Positions 51,561-59,597 of a DNA stretch of 64,000 bases are shown here, one piece after another. Below the pieces are notes generated by a model. It saw only the letters and a list, made by a program, of their open reading frames with translations. It did not search any database and was not told the DNA's origin. Source of the DNA: Flammeovirga agarivorans. Lineage in GTDB: Bacteria > Bacteroidota > Bacteroidia > Cytophagales > Flammeovirgaceae. The translations under genes were made by a program, and so were the position numbers. Location of the stretch: the NCBI RefSeq assembly GCF_012641475.1, contig NZ_JABAIL010000012.1, positions 62,001 through 126,000 of the forward strand. Reading direction: 5' to 3'. Numbering within the stretch: position 1 is the first letter of the stretch; each line of letters opens with the position of its first letter.

Positions 51561-52718
51561 TTAAAAATATTTTATCCAACGTGAGTGACTTTTCTTCTTA
51601 TAGTTTGAAAACGCTCTAGTCGGAAAATAAAGAAAAACAGATAAAACGATAGTCACCAACCAGATTTGCCAGAGACTATCCAATCCAAAGTAGTTTCCCT
51701 GGTTTGTACCAAAAAGATAGATACACATTTTATATAAAGACAGAAGTACATATAAATGCATGATATAGAAAAACATAGGAGCCGAACCAAAGGTCTTTAA
51801 TATAGAAGTAAATTTATTGTGGAATCTTTCAAATATGAGTAGTAAAAACATACCTATTCCAATGGTTAATAACAGAAAGTCTAACGACGGTGGGTACTTC
51901 TTAAAATTTAAAAATGACATGACCGATTGAATAAATGTTTCTTGTCGCTCCCAAGGCAATGTCTCTCCATATATATTCCACCCTCTCAAAAAGCAAAGTA
52001 AAATTAAACTACCTAGACCGATTTGGAAAAGAGCTTTTATTCTTCTTTCGCTAGTAAATTTCTCTCCAAAAAGTGGTCCTGTAAAATAGCCTAACAAAAT
52101 GACTCCAATCCATGGCAAAACTGGGTAAGAAGCTTTTATGGATAAAAGATCGCTTGAAAGTATGTATCCTCTCTGATATAAAATAGTCCATAATGTAAAA
52201 CCCCATTCATCCGGTGATAAGATAAAATTGGTCAGTGTATTATGGCCAAAAACAATGATAAAACCGACAATACCAATCCATCTGTGAGGAAGCTTACTTA
52301 ATACCGAAAGGCAGATCATACTTACTCCAATGGCCCACATTACCTGTAAAAAGAGAATTTTATATTCCCCAAACCAAGAAAAGTTGATGAGTGTAACCTC
52401 GACTAGAATAATAAGAAGTCCTCTTTTAAATAGAAAACCACTTGCAGACCTTTCAGGTTTTCCCTTAGGGTGTGCATATAACCAAGCTGATAAACCCGTC
52501 AGAAAGACGAATACTGGAGCACATAGATGAGCCAATATTCTAGTGAAAAATAATTCCGAACTTACCGCATGAATATCAATAGGATCTGATATTGGTACAT
52601 GATAGAAGAATCGCTCTCTCACATGATCTAACAACATAAATAACATCACTAATCCTCTCAATATATCAATGGAGTATATTCTTGATGACTTTGAGGGTAT
52701 ATCTTGATTCTCTTTCAT
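51561..52718 (-). CDS. DUF1624-type heparan-alpha-glucosaminide acetyltransferase-like membrane protein
   Basis: A 385-residue integral membrane protein with about 10 helices. The start RIYSIDILRGLVMLFMLLDHVRE carries the histidine of the DUF1624 acyltransferase family, and the later APMFFYIMHLYVLL with its histidine is also typical. Members move acyl groups across the membrane to sugars; the substrate here is unknown. A Zur-like palindrome stands 11-29 bases before its ATG, so it may be made when zinc is short, which is unexpected for this family. Confidence 0.86.
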   Translation of the reverse strand: MKENQDIPSKSSRIYSIDILRGLVMLFMLLDHVRERFFYHVPISDPIDIHAVSSELFFTRILAHLCAPVFVFLTGLSAWLYAHPKGKPERSASGFLFKRGLLIILVEVTLINFSWFGEYKILFLQVMWAIGVSMICLSVLSKLPHRWIGIVGFIIVFGHNTLTNFILSPDEWGFTLWTILYQRGYILSSDLLSIKASYPVLPWIGVILLGYFTGPLFGEKFTSERRIKALFQIGLGSLILLCFLRGWNIYGETLPWERQETFIQSVMSFLNFKKYPPSLDFLLLTIGIGMFLLLIFERFHNKFTSILKTFGSAPMFFYIMHLYVLLSLYKMCIYLFGTNQGNYFGLDSLWQIWLVTIVLSVFLYFPTRAFSNYKKKSHSRWIKYF

Positions 52719-53078
52719 AAACTTAATTTTTGCAACACCATCGCAATAAATGAAATATAGTTTTAGCTTCTCACTTAAGACTAAAAGTATTTGGGTAATA
52801 ATTACTAATTGATGAATTATTATAAGAAAAAAGAAGAATAAAACTTCTAGATGGAAACTACCTATTAGGTATTAGCAATACTACTATTTATTAAGAGAGC
52901 CTTCCAATTATGATTATAAGTTCATCTAAATGTACATTTTGATTCAGGAAAAAATTGCCGTTTTCTTTCAAGCACCTGACGATTCCTTTCAATCCTTTTC
53001 ATTTAGAAATCAAGACTTTTGTATTGTTCAGTAATTAGAACAACAAAAAATCATCTTTAATCATAAATAATTGACACT
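52719..53078. other. Gene-free divergent region with Zur-like box
   Basis: These 360 bases separate the acyltransferase-like gene and the MerC-like gene. A Zur-like palindrome lies at 52729-52747. A weak copy of the AraC-linked element (TGACGATTCCTTTCAA at 52977-52992) lies before the MerC-like gene. No convincing open frame, RNA gene or repeat was seen in the rest. Confidence 0.5.
52729..52747. promoter_or_regulatory. Zur-like palindrome before acyltransferase-like gene
   Basis: TTTGCAACACCATCGCAAT is nearly the same as the site at 34699 (TGCGACACCATCGCA) and lies 11-29 bases before the start at 52718. It is about 18 kb from the main zinc cluster. Confidence 0.72.
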
Positions 53079-53498
53079 ATGTACGCTTTAAAAAGGGAAT
53101 TTATCAGGTACACCGATCAGATAGGAATTACAGGATCATTTGTTTGTTTGGTCCATTGTATTATCACCTCAGGAGTGATGATTGGAAGTTCTTTCTTATC
53201 TCATTCAACCCATCATCATCACGATCATATCCACCATATTCATCAATTAGATATTTGGGGAATGATTGATTTATCTATGATCGTTATTAGTGGTATGGCA
53301 GTTTACTTTTCAACATTAAAATGTAGTGCACAATCGCTTCAAAATAAATTGATGTGGGGAAGTTATATCATTTATGCATTGAGTATGATATCAAAATATA
53401 TTGGTTTTGAGCCTGTTTGGTTAAGCGGTCTTTCCTATGCCATGTCTTTCATGCTGATAGGTCTTCATTTAAGAAACATAAAGAACTGCGAGCATTAG
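53079..53498 (+). CDS. MerC-domain protein with His-rich loop
   Basis: A 139-residue membrane protein with four helices. Helix 1 has the MerC-type CLVHC motif (FVCLVHCIITSGVM) and the loop after it is full of histidines (STHHHHDHIHHIHQ), a likely metal-binding site; the C-terminus has a further Cys/His pair (NCEH). It is a second MerC-domain protein beside that at 29362-29760, which is Cys-rich instead of His-rich. A Zur-like box lies about 330 bases upstream, but it is closer to the divergent gene. Metal specificity unknown. Confidence 0.82.
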   Translation: MYALKREFIRYTDQIGITGSFVCLVHCIITSGVMIGSSFLSHSTHHHHDHIHHIHQLDIWGMIDLSMIVISGMAVYFSTLKCSAQSLQNKLMWGSYIIYALSMISKYIGFEPVWLSGLSYAMSFMLIGLHLRNIKNCEH

Positions 53499-53530
53499 TA
53501 GGCATTGCAGAGAAAAGGTTCAATTGAAAA

Positions 53531-53597
53531 TGAAGATTTCTTACAACTACTTACATTTTTCATTCAAGAGATTCCTTTTTTCAACCTCGATATTTAT
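53531..53597 (+). promoter_or_regulatory. Repeated AraC-linked promoter element, copy A
   Basis: A 67-base element nearly identical to copy B (55014-55080), about 59 of 67 bases by eye, and related to copy C (57348-57413). It has two direct half-sites, AGATTTCTT (53534-53542) and AGATTCCTT about 35 bases later, and a GATATTTA box at offset 58 where B and C have GAnnTTTG. It is likely an activator site plus -7 for the genes at 53643-54862. Confidence 0.72.
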
Positions 53598-53642
53598 TTG
53601 TGATACAATCAAAATGATGGTGCTCACAGATTTATAAATACA

Positions 53643-53792
53643 ATGAAAAACAATACACTATTTCACATCAATTTGTTTGTTCTAAATGGAGTCAATTTCT
53701 CATTTGCTCAATACGAAAATAAAACGATTGAAATAAGTTCTTCGATCTTACCCATCGTTGAAATTCCTAAAAAATTATTAATCAAAAATTAA
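53643..53792 (+). CDS. Small open frame of 49 codons, possibly a remnant
   Basis: ATG at 53643 to TAA at 53790-53792 gives a 49-residue product. Residues 1-23 (LFHINLFVLNGVNFSFAQ) look like a weak signal peptide ending in FAQ, so it could be a tiny secreted peptide or the broken start of a lost exported protein. It lies between promoter element A and the SMP-30-like gene, 11 bases before the latter, and would be on the same transcript. No homologue is recognised. Confidence 0.35.
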   Translation: MKNNTLFHINLFVLNGVNFSFAQYENKTIEISSSILPIVEIPKKLLIKN

Positions 53793-53803
53793 ATAACAAA
53801 ACA

Positions 53804-54862
53804 ATGAAAACAGTTGAACAATTCATGTCGAACGCCAAATTTAATATCGGTTTCTATAACGTAGAAGACATCATTCAGATACCAGGAACCAATTGGATCG
53901 TTGGTGGAGGTATTACATGTTATGGACCTAATTTCTGGGATAAAGTAATCACAACAGGTTATTGGCACTTATTTGACGCTGAAAAAGAAACTGGGTTTAG
54001 AGTTGATTCTTCGTCTATTAAAATAACTGCAGAAGAAGATCGTTTCCCATTAACAACCCCTCCAACTTGGAATGCATTTAGTCCTCACGGTTTTGACTTC
54101 CATAATCAAACAGAAACTACTATTGAAGTGTACGTAGCTAGCCACGCTAGTGCATCTGGTGAAAGTAGAGAAGCTGTAGAGGTATTTAGAATTGACTATT
54201 CAGAAGAAATTCCAACGTTTACATGGATTGGTGGGATTGATGTAGCCAAAGATTTTTGGCCAGATGCTGTTGCCTTATTGCCCGACGGTGGTGTAGTGGC
54301 AACATCTACAGGTAACCCGTTAATGCCTCAAGAAGAATCTATGAAATTGGCACTAAAAGGAGCCCCAATTGGAAATACTCGCGTTTGGTATAAATCAAAT
54401 GGATGGCAAGATATTGAGGGATCAGAAAATATTTCAACACCAAACGGTATTGTGATTTCAGAGGATGGACAACAAATTTATGTCGCCGCTTCTACTGGTT
54501 TTTCTGTGGTGAAAATAGATCGAAGTGTATCTCCTGTTAAAGTCACTTCAATGGATTTAGGAGGTATTCCAGATAACTTACGTTGGTCAGCAGATGGAAA
54601 ATCGATTTTGGCAGGTATCCATGTAGTAGATGAACCATTGGATTTTGCCAAGCAACAAGAAGTGGCTGCCGCTTATGGTGGTAATCAAATGACGACTTTC
54701 AAAGTCACACGTATTGATCCTGAAACGCTTGAGTTGACCGAAGTAATGCCGGCTGCTGTTTATGGTGTACTAGGAGCAGGAACAAGTGCAATCGAAGTGG
54801 GAAATCGTATTTGGGTAGGAAGTACAAAATCCGATCGTGTAGGGATTTTTGATCTAAAATAA
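53804..54862 (+). CDS. SMP-30/gluconolactonase-like beta-propeller protein
   Basis: A 352-residue cytoplasmic protein without a signal peptide. It is a six-bladed propeller of the SMP-30/gluconolactonase/arylesterase group: HGFDFHN, WPDAVALLPDGGVVATST, TPNGIVISEDGQQIYVAAST, DNLRWSADGKSILAG and the closing VWVGSTKSDRVGIF-like blade. The N and D residues in SxxNGIxxS and DNLRWS are the usual calcium ligands. It probably opens a lactone or ester ring. Its promoter element matches that of the VOC gene downstream, so the two enzymes may act in the same pathway. Confidence 0.83.
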   Translation: MKTVEQFMSNAKFNIGFYNVEDIIQIPGTNWIVGGGITCYGPNFWDKVITTGYWHLFDAEKETGFRVDSSSIKITAEEDRFPLTTPPTWNAFSPHGFDFHNQTETTIEVYVASHASASGESREAVEVFRIDYSEEIPTFTWIGGIDVAKDFWPDAVALLPDGGVVATSTGNPLMPQEESMKLALKGAPIGNTRVWYKSNGWQDIEGSENISTPNGIVISEDGQQIYVAASTGFSVVKIDRSVSPVKVTSMDLGGIPDNLRWSADGKSILAGIHVVDEPLDFAKQQEVAAAYGGNQMTTFKVTRIDPETLELTEVMPAAVYGVLGAGTSAIEVGNRIWVGSTKSDRVGIFDLK

Positions 54863-54883
54863 AGAAAACAAATAATTTATATC

Positions 54884-54915
54884 AAGAGGTAACATATCAT
54901 ACTATGTTGCCTCTT
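54884..54915 (+). terminator. Hairpin terminator after SMP-30-like gene
   Basis: Arms AAGAGGTAACAT (54884-54895) and ATGTTGCCTCTT (54904-54915), one T-G wobble, 8-base loop, followed by a T tract. Confidence 0.85.
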
Positions 54916-55013
54916 TTTTTTGCTTTTAGGCCATTCAATTGATGTAGGAATCTGCTCTTTAAGCGTGAAGTAGTTTAGAATATTATTCAAGTATTAAAAA
55001 GAAAAAAACAAGT

Positions 55014-55080
55014 TGAAGATTTCTTACAACTACCTGCCTTTTTCCTTCAAGAGATTCCTTTTTTAAACCCTGATATTTGT
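55014..55080 (+). promoter_or_regulatory. Repeated AraC-linked promoter element, copy B
   Basis: Near-copy of element A with the same half-sites and a GATATTTG box at 55072-55079 (Bacteroidota -7 type), 108 bases before the VOC gene ATG. There is no TTG at the usual -33 place, which fits a promoter that needs an activator. Confidence 0.75.
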
Positions 55081-55187
55081 AATGTAAACAATGAGGGAGA
55101 TGTCGAAAAGACTTTAAAGTCAGAAGTTTACAAATAGAAAAATTCAAAATATATCATTCGTCTGAAAAGACACAAACAATTAAAATT

Positions 55188-56192
55188 ATGTCAGAAAAAA
55201 ATTTCAAACCAGTACCAGTAATTTCAATTAATCATGCTTCAATGCGCGTATCAAATCCTAAAAGAATGGTGGAGTGGTTACAAGGCATTTTCGGTTTCCC
55301 GATCGTAGCCCGTCAAGGCGAGAGCGTAGTATTCAGAGTAGGCGATGGCCCTCAATATTTCTCTATTTTAGGAGAAGCAACGGACAAGCCGGGTTATACT
55401 CACTTTGGTTTCTCTGTAGAAAATTTTGATCCTAATGAATTTATTGAGCGTTTAACAGCTTTAGGTTATGAACAATCAATTTATCCAGATCCAGGTAAAT
55501 TTACATTAAGAAACAGAGGAACGGATAAAGGTGGTGCAGTTGAAGGTACTCCTGAATTATTTATTGGTGACCCTGATGGAATTATTGTACAGATCCAAGA
55601 TGAGAAATATGCCGGTGGTAGCGGACTTCTAGGCGATGTTACGTATGCTGTTCCTGAAGAAGCGCCAACAAAAGGATTAGTAGAGAGTATAGAATTAAAC
55701 CACTGTACACTTGGAGTATCTAATGGAGCTGAGTCTTTAAAATTCTATCAAAGTATTTTTGATCTTCCAGTAGATACATATCAAGGTCCAACACCAGTAT
55801 TAAGAGTAGGAACGGGTAATGCTTCATTGGTACTTTATGAATTAAGTGGTCCAGAAGCTAAAGGTGTGAAACCTCGTATCGACCATACTTGTTTTGCAGT
55901 GAAAGATTTCGATGTAAATCGTATTGAGAAAGATCTTGGAGAGTTCGGAATGAATGTTTTAGGTCAATCTTGGAGAGCGACAGGTCCATTGCAAACTTAC
56001 TACACACAACGTATGCCTGACCGTGGTGGTGACGCAAATGGAGATACAAAAGAGTTATACCTTACAGATTTTGATAACAACGTCATTCAGCTTCAGGATA
56101 TTCGCTATGCCGGTGGATGTGGCGCATTGGGTGATGTTCGTGGAACTGGTGTTGACAAGCCATTTGAACCTTGTGGTTGTGGTGCACACTAA
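55188..56192 (+). CDS. Two-domain VOC (glyoxalase/extradiol dioxygenase fold) protein
   Basis: A 334-residue cytoplasmic protein with two VOC modules (about 12-140 and 165-315). Each starts with a conserved histidine strand (ISINHASMRVSNPKRMVEW and IELNHCTLGVSNGAESLKF) and ends with VIVQIQD or VIQLQDIRYAGG, giving metal ligands H and E/Q. It may be a ring-cleaving dioxygenase or an isomerase/lyase. The end EPCGCGAH holds a CxC pair that may bind metal. Promoter element B links it to the AraC gene downstream and to the SMP-30-like gene upstream. Confidence 0.87.
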   Translation: MSEKNFKPVPVISINHASMRVSNPKRMVEWLQGIFGFPIVARQGESVVFRVGDGPQYFSILGEATDKPGYTHFGFSVENFDPNEFIERLTALGYEQSIYPDPGKFTLRNRGTDKGGAVEGTPELFIGDPDGIIVQIQDEKYAGGSGLLGDVTYAVPEEAPTKGLVESIELNHCTLGVSNGAESLKFYQSIFDLPVDTYQGPTPVLRVGTGNASLVLYELSGPEAKGVKPRIDHTCFAVKDFDVNRIEKDLGEFGMNVLGQSWRATGPLQTYYTQRMPDRGGDANGDTKELYLTDFDNNVIQLQDIRYAGGCGALGDVRGTGVDKPFEPCGCGAH

Positions 56193-56224
56193 GAAATAAA
56201 TTAGTTTTGGTTTTATTTATGGTA

Positions 56225-56259
56225 AACCCTCTTGTATGAAAATGCTCATCAAGAGGGTT
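56225..56259. terminator. Hairpin terminator between VOC and araC genes
   Basis: Perfect 10-base arms AACCCTCTTG (56225-56234) and CAAGAGGGTT (56250-56259), 15-base loop, between convergent genes. Confidence 0.82.
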
Positions 56260-56289
56260 CTTTATCAAATAATCTTTTTAAGCGATAGG

Positions 56290-57282
56290 TTATTTTAATT
56301 TTCCAGTGTCTTTTTTGTCTTTGAGTTCAGAAGGTGCATATCCGTAGTATTTTTTAAAAACGTTGCTCATATGGGCATTATCACTAAAATTTAGATCCAT
56401 AGAAATTTCAGTCAAACTTTTATCGGTATAAATAATTTGTCTGTAGACTTCTTCCACCTTTTGTTGTTTGTAAAATTGAAGAATAGGTTGATCGAAAATC
56501 GATTTAAAAATACGATTCAACTTAGAAATACTCATCCCAAACTCATCACTTAACTCAGATAAATTAGGCTGTTCAGTAAAATCAGAGAGATATTCATCCT
56601 TTAATTGCATCATAGCTTTTAGATCTTCAGGATGTATATTCTTTTTGACATTTGTACTCTCATACTCCAATTTTTCTTGGATAATACCGACAATATCTAA
56701 TGCCTTACTAAAAAAATAAATATCTCTTCTTTTGTCTTTGTCCACATTCGCAATAATGGTACGCACAAAGTTTTCGATTTCTACATCAAGCGGAAGGTAA
56801 TGAAACCAAGGAGTGTTATTCTGAAAAAGAGCTTTGATTTTGGAGTTGGCATTTTCTCGGGTGAATTTATTGAAGAAATCAACAGAAAACCGGATAGTAA
56901 CGTATTCATATTTTGCTCCATGAGGAAGTTCGATTTCAAATTGTTGTGAAGAATTGTAGATAAAAACGCCTAGATTATGAAATTTTTTGGTGTCGCCTTT
57001 ACTAAAGAAGGATCCTGTAAAACCTATTCTGATACTGATATAAGTTTTACCATCATCAGGTTCATATTTAACGGTAATTGGTTTTTTAGAATTCAGTTCA
57101 AAAATACCTACATACATTTCTTCTAAAAAACAGAAAGAATGTCCTTTATACGTGCACCAACCTGTGTCTATATTAAGTTCCTCACCATCCCAAGTACCTT
57201 TTAAATCCTTGGCAAATTTTTCATAGCTTCCATGAACTGTGTGTTCACTCGTCTCAAACGTATATTTATCTTCCATTTCCAA
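56290..57282 (-). CDS. AraC-family regulator
   Basis: A 330-residue regulator. The N-terminal half (about 1-200) is a ligand domain without recognisable relatives to me; the C-terminal AraC domain (about 225-330) has both helix-turn-helix units (LSELSDEFGMSISKLNRIFKS, SLTEISMDLNFSDNAHMSNV) and the closing FKKYYGYAPSELK. Element C stands 66 bases upstream, and elements A and B precede nearby enzyme genes, so this protein is the best candidate for binding them. AraC proteins bind direct repeats, and each element carries two. Confidence 0.92.
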   Translation of the reverse strand: MEMEDKYTFETSEHTVHGSYEKFAKDLKGTWDGEELNIDTGWCTYKGHSFCFLEEMYVGIFELNSKKPITVKYEPDDGKTYISIRIGFTGSFFSKGDTKKFHNLGVFIYNSSQQFEIELPHGAKYEYVTIRFSVDFFNKFTRENANSKIKALFQNNTPWFHYLPLDVEIENFVRTIIANVDKDKRRDIYFFSKALDIVGIIQEKLEYESTNVKKNIHPEDLKAMMQLKDEYLSDFTEQPNLSELSDEFGMSISKLNRIFKSIFDQPILQFYKQQKVEEVYRQIIYTDKSLTEISMDLNFSDNAHMSNVFKKYYGYAPSELKDKKDTGKLK

Positions 57283-57347
57283 AAATTTGTCCTTATTAAA
57301 GATACCAAAGAAATTGTTTCATTAAACATCATTCTAAAAAATCAAGT

Positions 57348-57413
57348 TGACGATTTTACACAACTCCTTAAATTTTTTCATCAAGTGATTCCATTCCGTA
57401 AGGCGGACCTTTG
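57348..57413 (+). promoter_or_regulatory. Repeated AraC-linked promoter element, copy C
   Basis: About 70% like copies A and B, with ACAACT, TCAAG-GATTCC and the -7-like GACCTTTG (57406-57413) at the same offset of 58. It lies in the divergent gap, pointing to the gene at 57489 and standing 66 bases before the araC start, so it may serve both. Confidence 0.65.
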
Positions 57414-57488
57414 TAGGGTGATCAAATGTTTAAGAATAACTTTTTGATACACGATAAATAGAAAAAATCACTAAAAATTTACTTTAGC

Positions 57489-57998
57489 ATGAAACTCAAT
57501 ATTCAAGGAGTGAATCGGAAATATCATAGAATTAATGGAAAGCTTTACGAGTTATTTGAAATTTTGGATGAGCAGGGAAAGATACTTAGAACCATTGATA
57601 TTCCACTTAAAGTTGAATTTAGAATCAATGATCTTTTAGAAATAATTGTGGGAGCTAGCATCCTTGCAGTTCCGACAGCATTCACAGAAGAAGTATGGAC
57701 AATGGGTGATGCATTACCATGGCTAAATACTTTGATATTAAGTAGTATATCCATAGTCTTTATTGCTTCCTTTGTCTATTATTCATCCTACAAAATGAAA
57801 CTAAAACTATTCAGAAAAGAATATGTAATTAGAATTTTCAGCACCTTTGTCTTATCAGTTTTAATTATTGGAATATTACTTACAGTGGTGGATAAATGTC
57901 CTTGGATAACAGATTTTAGTTTAGCATTTAAGCGAACTTTAATTGGTGCTTTTCCTGCTTCATTGAGTGCTACTTTAACGGATCAGTTTGGGGAGTAA
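57489..57998 (+). CDS. DUF2391-like integral membrane protein
   Basis: A 169-residue membrane protein: a soluble N-terminus of about 50 residues, then four helices (about 52-70, 82-102, 118-138, 150-168). The stretch LLEIIVGASILAVPTAFTEEVW and the later LIGAFPASLSATLTDQFGE resemble the DUF2391/TIGR02587 family, whose function is unknown. Promoter element C precedes it, so it is probably co-regulated with the SMP-30-like and VOC genes and may move or sense their substrate. It ends at a strong terminator. Confidence 0.75.
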   Translation: MKLNIQGVNRKYHRINGKLYELFEILDEQGKILRTIDIPLKVEFRINDLLEIIVGASILAVPTAFTEEVWTMGDALPWLNTLILSSISIVFIASFVYYSSYKMKLKLFRKEYVIRIFSTFVLSVLIIGILLTVVDKCPWITDFSLAFKRTLIGAFPASLSATLTDQFGE

Positions 57999-58001
57999 AC
58001 A

Positions 58002-58029
58002 AAAAAAGAGGCCCTAAAGCCTCTTTTTT
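58002..58029. terminator. Bidirectional hairpin terminator before mnmE
   Basis: Perfect 11-base arms AAAAAAGAGGC (58002-58012) and GCCTCTTTTTT (58019-58029), 6-base loop, between convergent genes. Confidence 0.92.
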
Positions 58030-58049
58030 CAAATATTTTAATAGATAAA

Positions 58050-59429
58050 TTACTTACCGATACAGAACTTACTGAAGATATTCTCCAGTAAATCGTCGGT
58101 AGTTACTTCACCAGTGATCTCACCTAAGTGGTATAGTGCATTTCGGATATCCAATGCTAAGAAGTCTCCAGTCATACCCATTTCAACACCATTAATCACA
58201 TCATCTAATGCTTTCATAGTTTCTCGAAGTGATTGGTAATGACGTGCATTCGTAACCATTGTATTTCCAGACTGAACCTTGTCAAGGTTAACCAAGTGTA
58301 AGGCTCTTTCTTTCAATTCTTCCACACCAGTACCTTGATCTGCTGAGATTTTGATCAAGTGGTCAGAGAATTCATTGAAATCAGTAGCTAACCCATTGGC
58401 CAATTGGTCCAATTTGTTAGCAACCAAAATATAAGGTACCCCTAACTTCTCTAATGCATCAACTTCTAGTTTTACATCCTCAATTGACGAAGTTGCTGCA
58501 TCAAACATATACATGATCAATGATGCTTTTTTCATCTTCTCATAAGAACGTTGCACACCAATCGCTTCGACTCTATCTTGAGTTTCTCTAAGCCCTGCAG
58601 TATCGACAAAACGGAAAGTAACACCTCCAATATTGATTTCATCCTCAATAAAATCTCTGGTTGTTCCTGCTACATCAGAAACTATGGCTTTTTCCTCATT
58701 CAGTAATGCATTTAGTAAGGTTGATTTCCCCGCATTTGGCTTACCTGCAATAACAGTAGGTACACCATTCTTCAAGACATTACCCATAGAGAAAGAATCA
58801 ATCAATGCTTTAATTACTCTTTTCAATTCATTGATTAATTCTACTAGTTCATCTCTTGAAGCGAATTCCACATCTTCTTCCGAGAAGTCTAATTCCAACT
58901 CTATCATTGAAGCAAAGTGAATCAACTTTTCTCTAAGCGCTTTGATATCTCGAGAAAAACCACCTCGCATTTGCTGCATTGCGGCATCTCTTGAAGCGTG
59001 TGAATCTGCTGCGATCAAGTCGGCAACGGCCTCTGCTTGTGCTAGGTCTAATTTGCCATTCGCAAAAGCTCTTTGTGTAAATTCACCTGCTTTTGCATAC
59101 CTCGCTCCTACTTTCATAAAAAGTTGTAGAAGTTGGTCTGCAATAAATTGTGAACCGTGGCAAGATACTTCTACCGTATTCTCACCTGTATATGATTTAG
59201 GACCGTAGAAAATTGTAGCTAAAACCTCATCAACAATTACGCCCTCTTCGTCGCGAATCGTTCCGAAATGAGCGGTATGTCCTGCCTGTTTTTCTAGGTC
59301 TTTTCCTTTAAATACTTTGTTTACTATTTTAATCGCATCCGGACCAGAAAGTCTTATCACATGTATTGCAGACTGACCGGGTACTGTTGCTAATGCAACA
59401 ATTGTATCTAATTCTATCGTATGATGCAT
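58050..59429 (-). CDS. mnmE: tRNA uridine-5-carboxymethylaminomethyl modification GTPase MnmE
   Basis: A 459-residue GTPase that, with MnmG, modifies U34 of certain tRNAs. The tetrahydrofolate-binding N-domain (about 1-120; IVALATVPGQSAIHVIRLSG) and helical domain surround a G domain at about 215-375: GKPNAGKSTLLNALL, SDVAGTTRDFIEDE, FVDTAGLRE and NKLDQ. The C-terminal FCIGK with its catalytic cysteine is intact. Housekeeping gene of normal length; transcribed alone. Confidence 0.97.
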   Translation of the reverse strand: MHHTIELDTIVALATVPGQSAIHVIRLSGPDAIKIVNKVFKGKDLEKQAGHTAHFGTIRDEEGVIVDEVLATIFYGPKSYTGENTVEVSCHGSQFIADQLLQLFMKVGARYAKAGEFTQRAFANGKLDLAQAEAVADLIAADSHASRDAAMQQMRGGFSRDIKALREKLIHFASMIELELDFSEEDVEFASRDELVELINELKRVIKALIDSFSMGNVLKNGVPTVIAGKPNAGKSTLLNALLNEEKAIVSDVAGTTRDFIEDEINIGGVTFRFVDTAGLRETQDRVEAIGVQRSYEKMKKASLIMYMFDAATSSIEDVKLEVDALEKLGVPYILVANKLDQLANGLATDFNEFSDHLIKISADQGTGVEELKERALHLVNLDKVQSGNTMVTNARHYQSLRETMKALDDVINGVEMGMTGDFLALDIRNALYHLGEITGEVTTDDLLENIFSKFCIGK

Positions 59430-59597
59430 TCGATTGATTTTAAATTCCTTGCAAAGATACAGCTTATTTTATTAAGAAAACTTTTATTCAGACTCATTCA
59501 TATATGAGCAATAAAAAAGTGATAAAACTACCATTTGGAGCTTTATCACCTTTAATTTCATCCTTTGAATACAAGGACAAACCGATATTTATAAGTT

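Larger units (their letters stand above)
53499..53803. other. Gene-poor region with promoter element A
   Basis: These 305 bases hold the first copy of the repeated promoter element (53531-53597) and a 49-codon open frame (53643-53792). Nothing else recognisable is present. Confidence 0.5.
54863..55187. other. Gene-free region with terminator and element B
   Basis: These 325 bases hold a hairpin terminator (54884-54915) after the SMP-30-like gene and promoter element B (55014-55080). No open frame or RNA gene was seen. Confidence 0.6.

Noticed and set aside
53531-57413. Insertion-sequence ends or a mobile repeat
   Set aside because: The copies are all in the same orientation in front of genes, have no terminal inverted repeats or target duplications and keep a promoter-like box at fixed offset.
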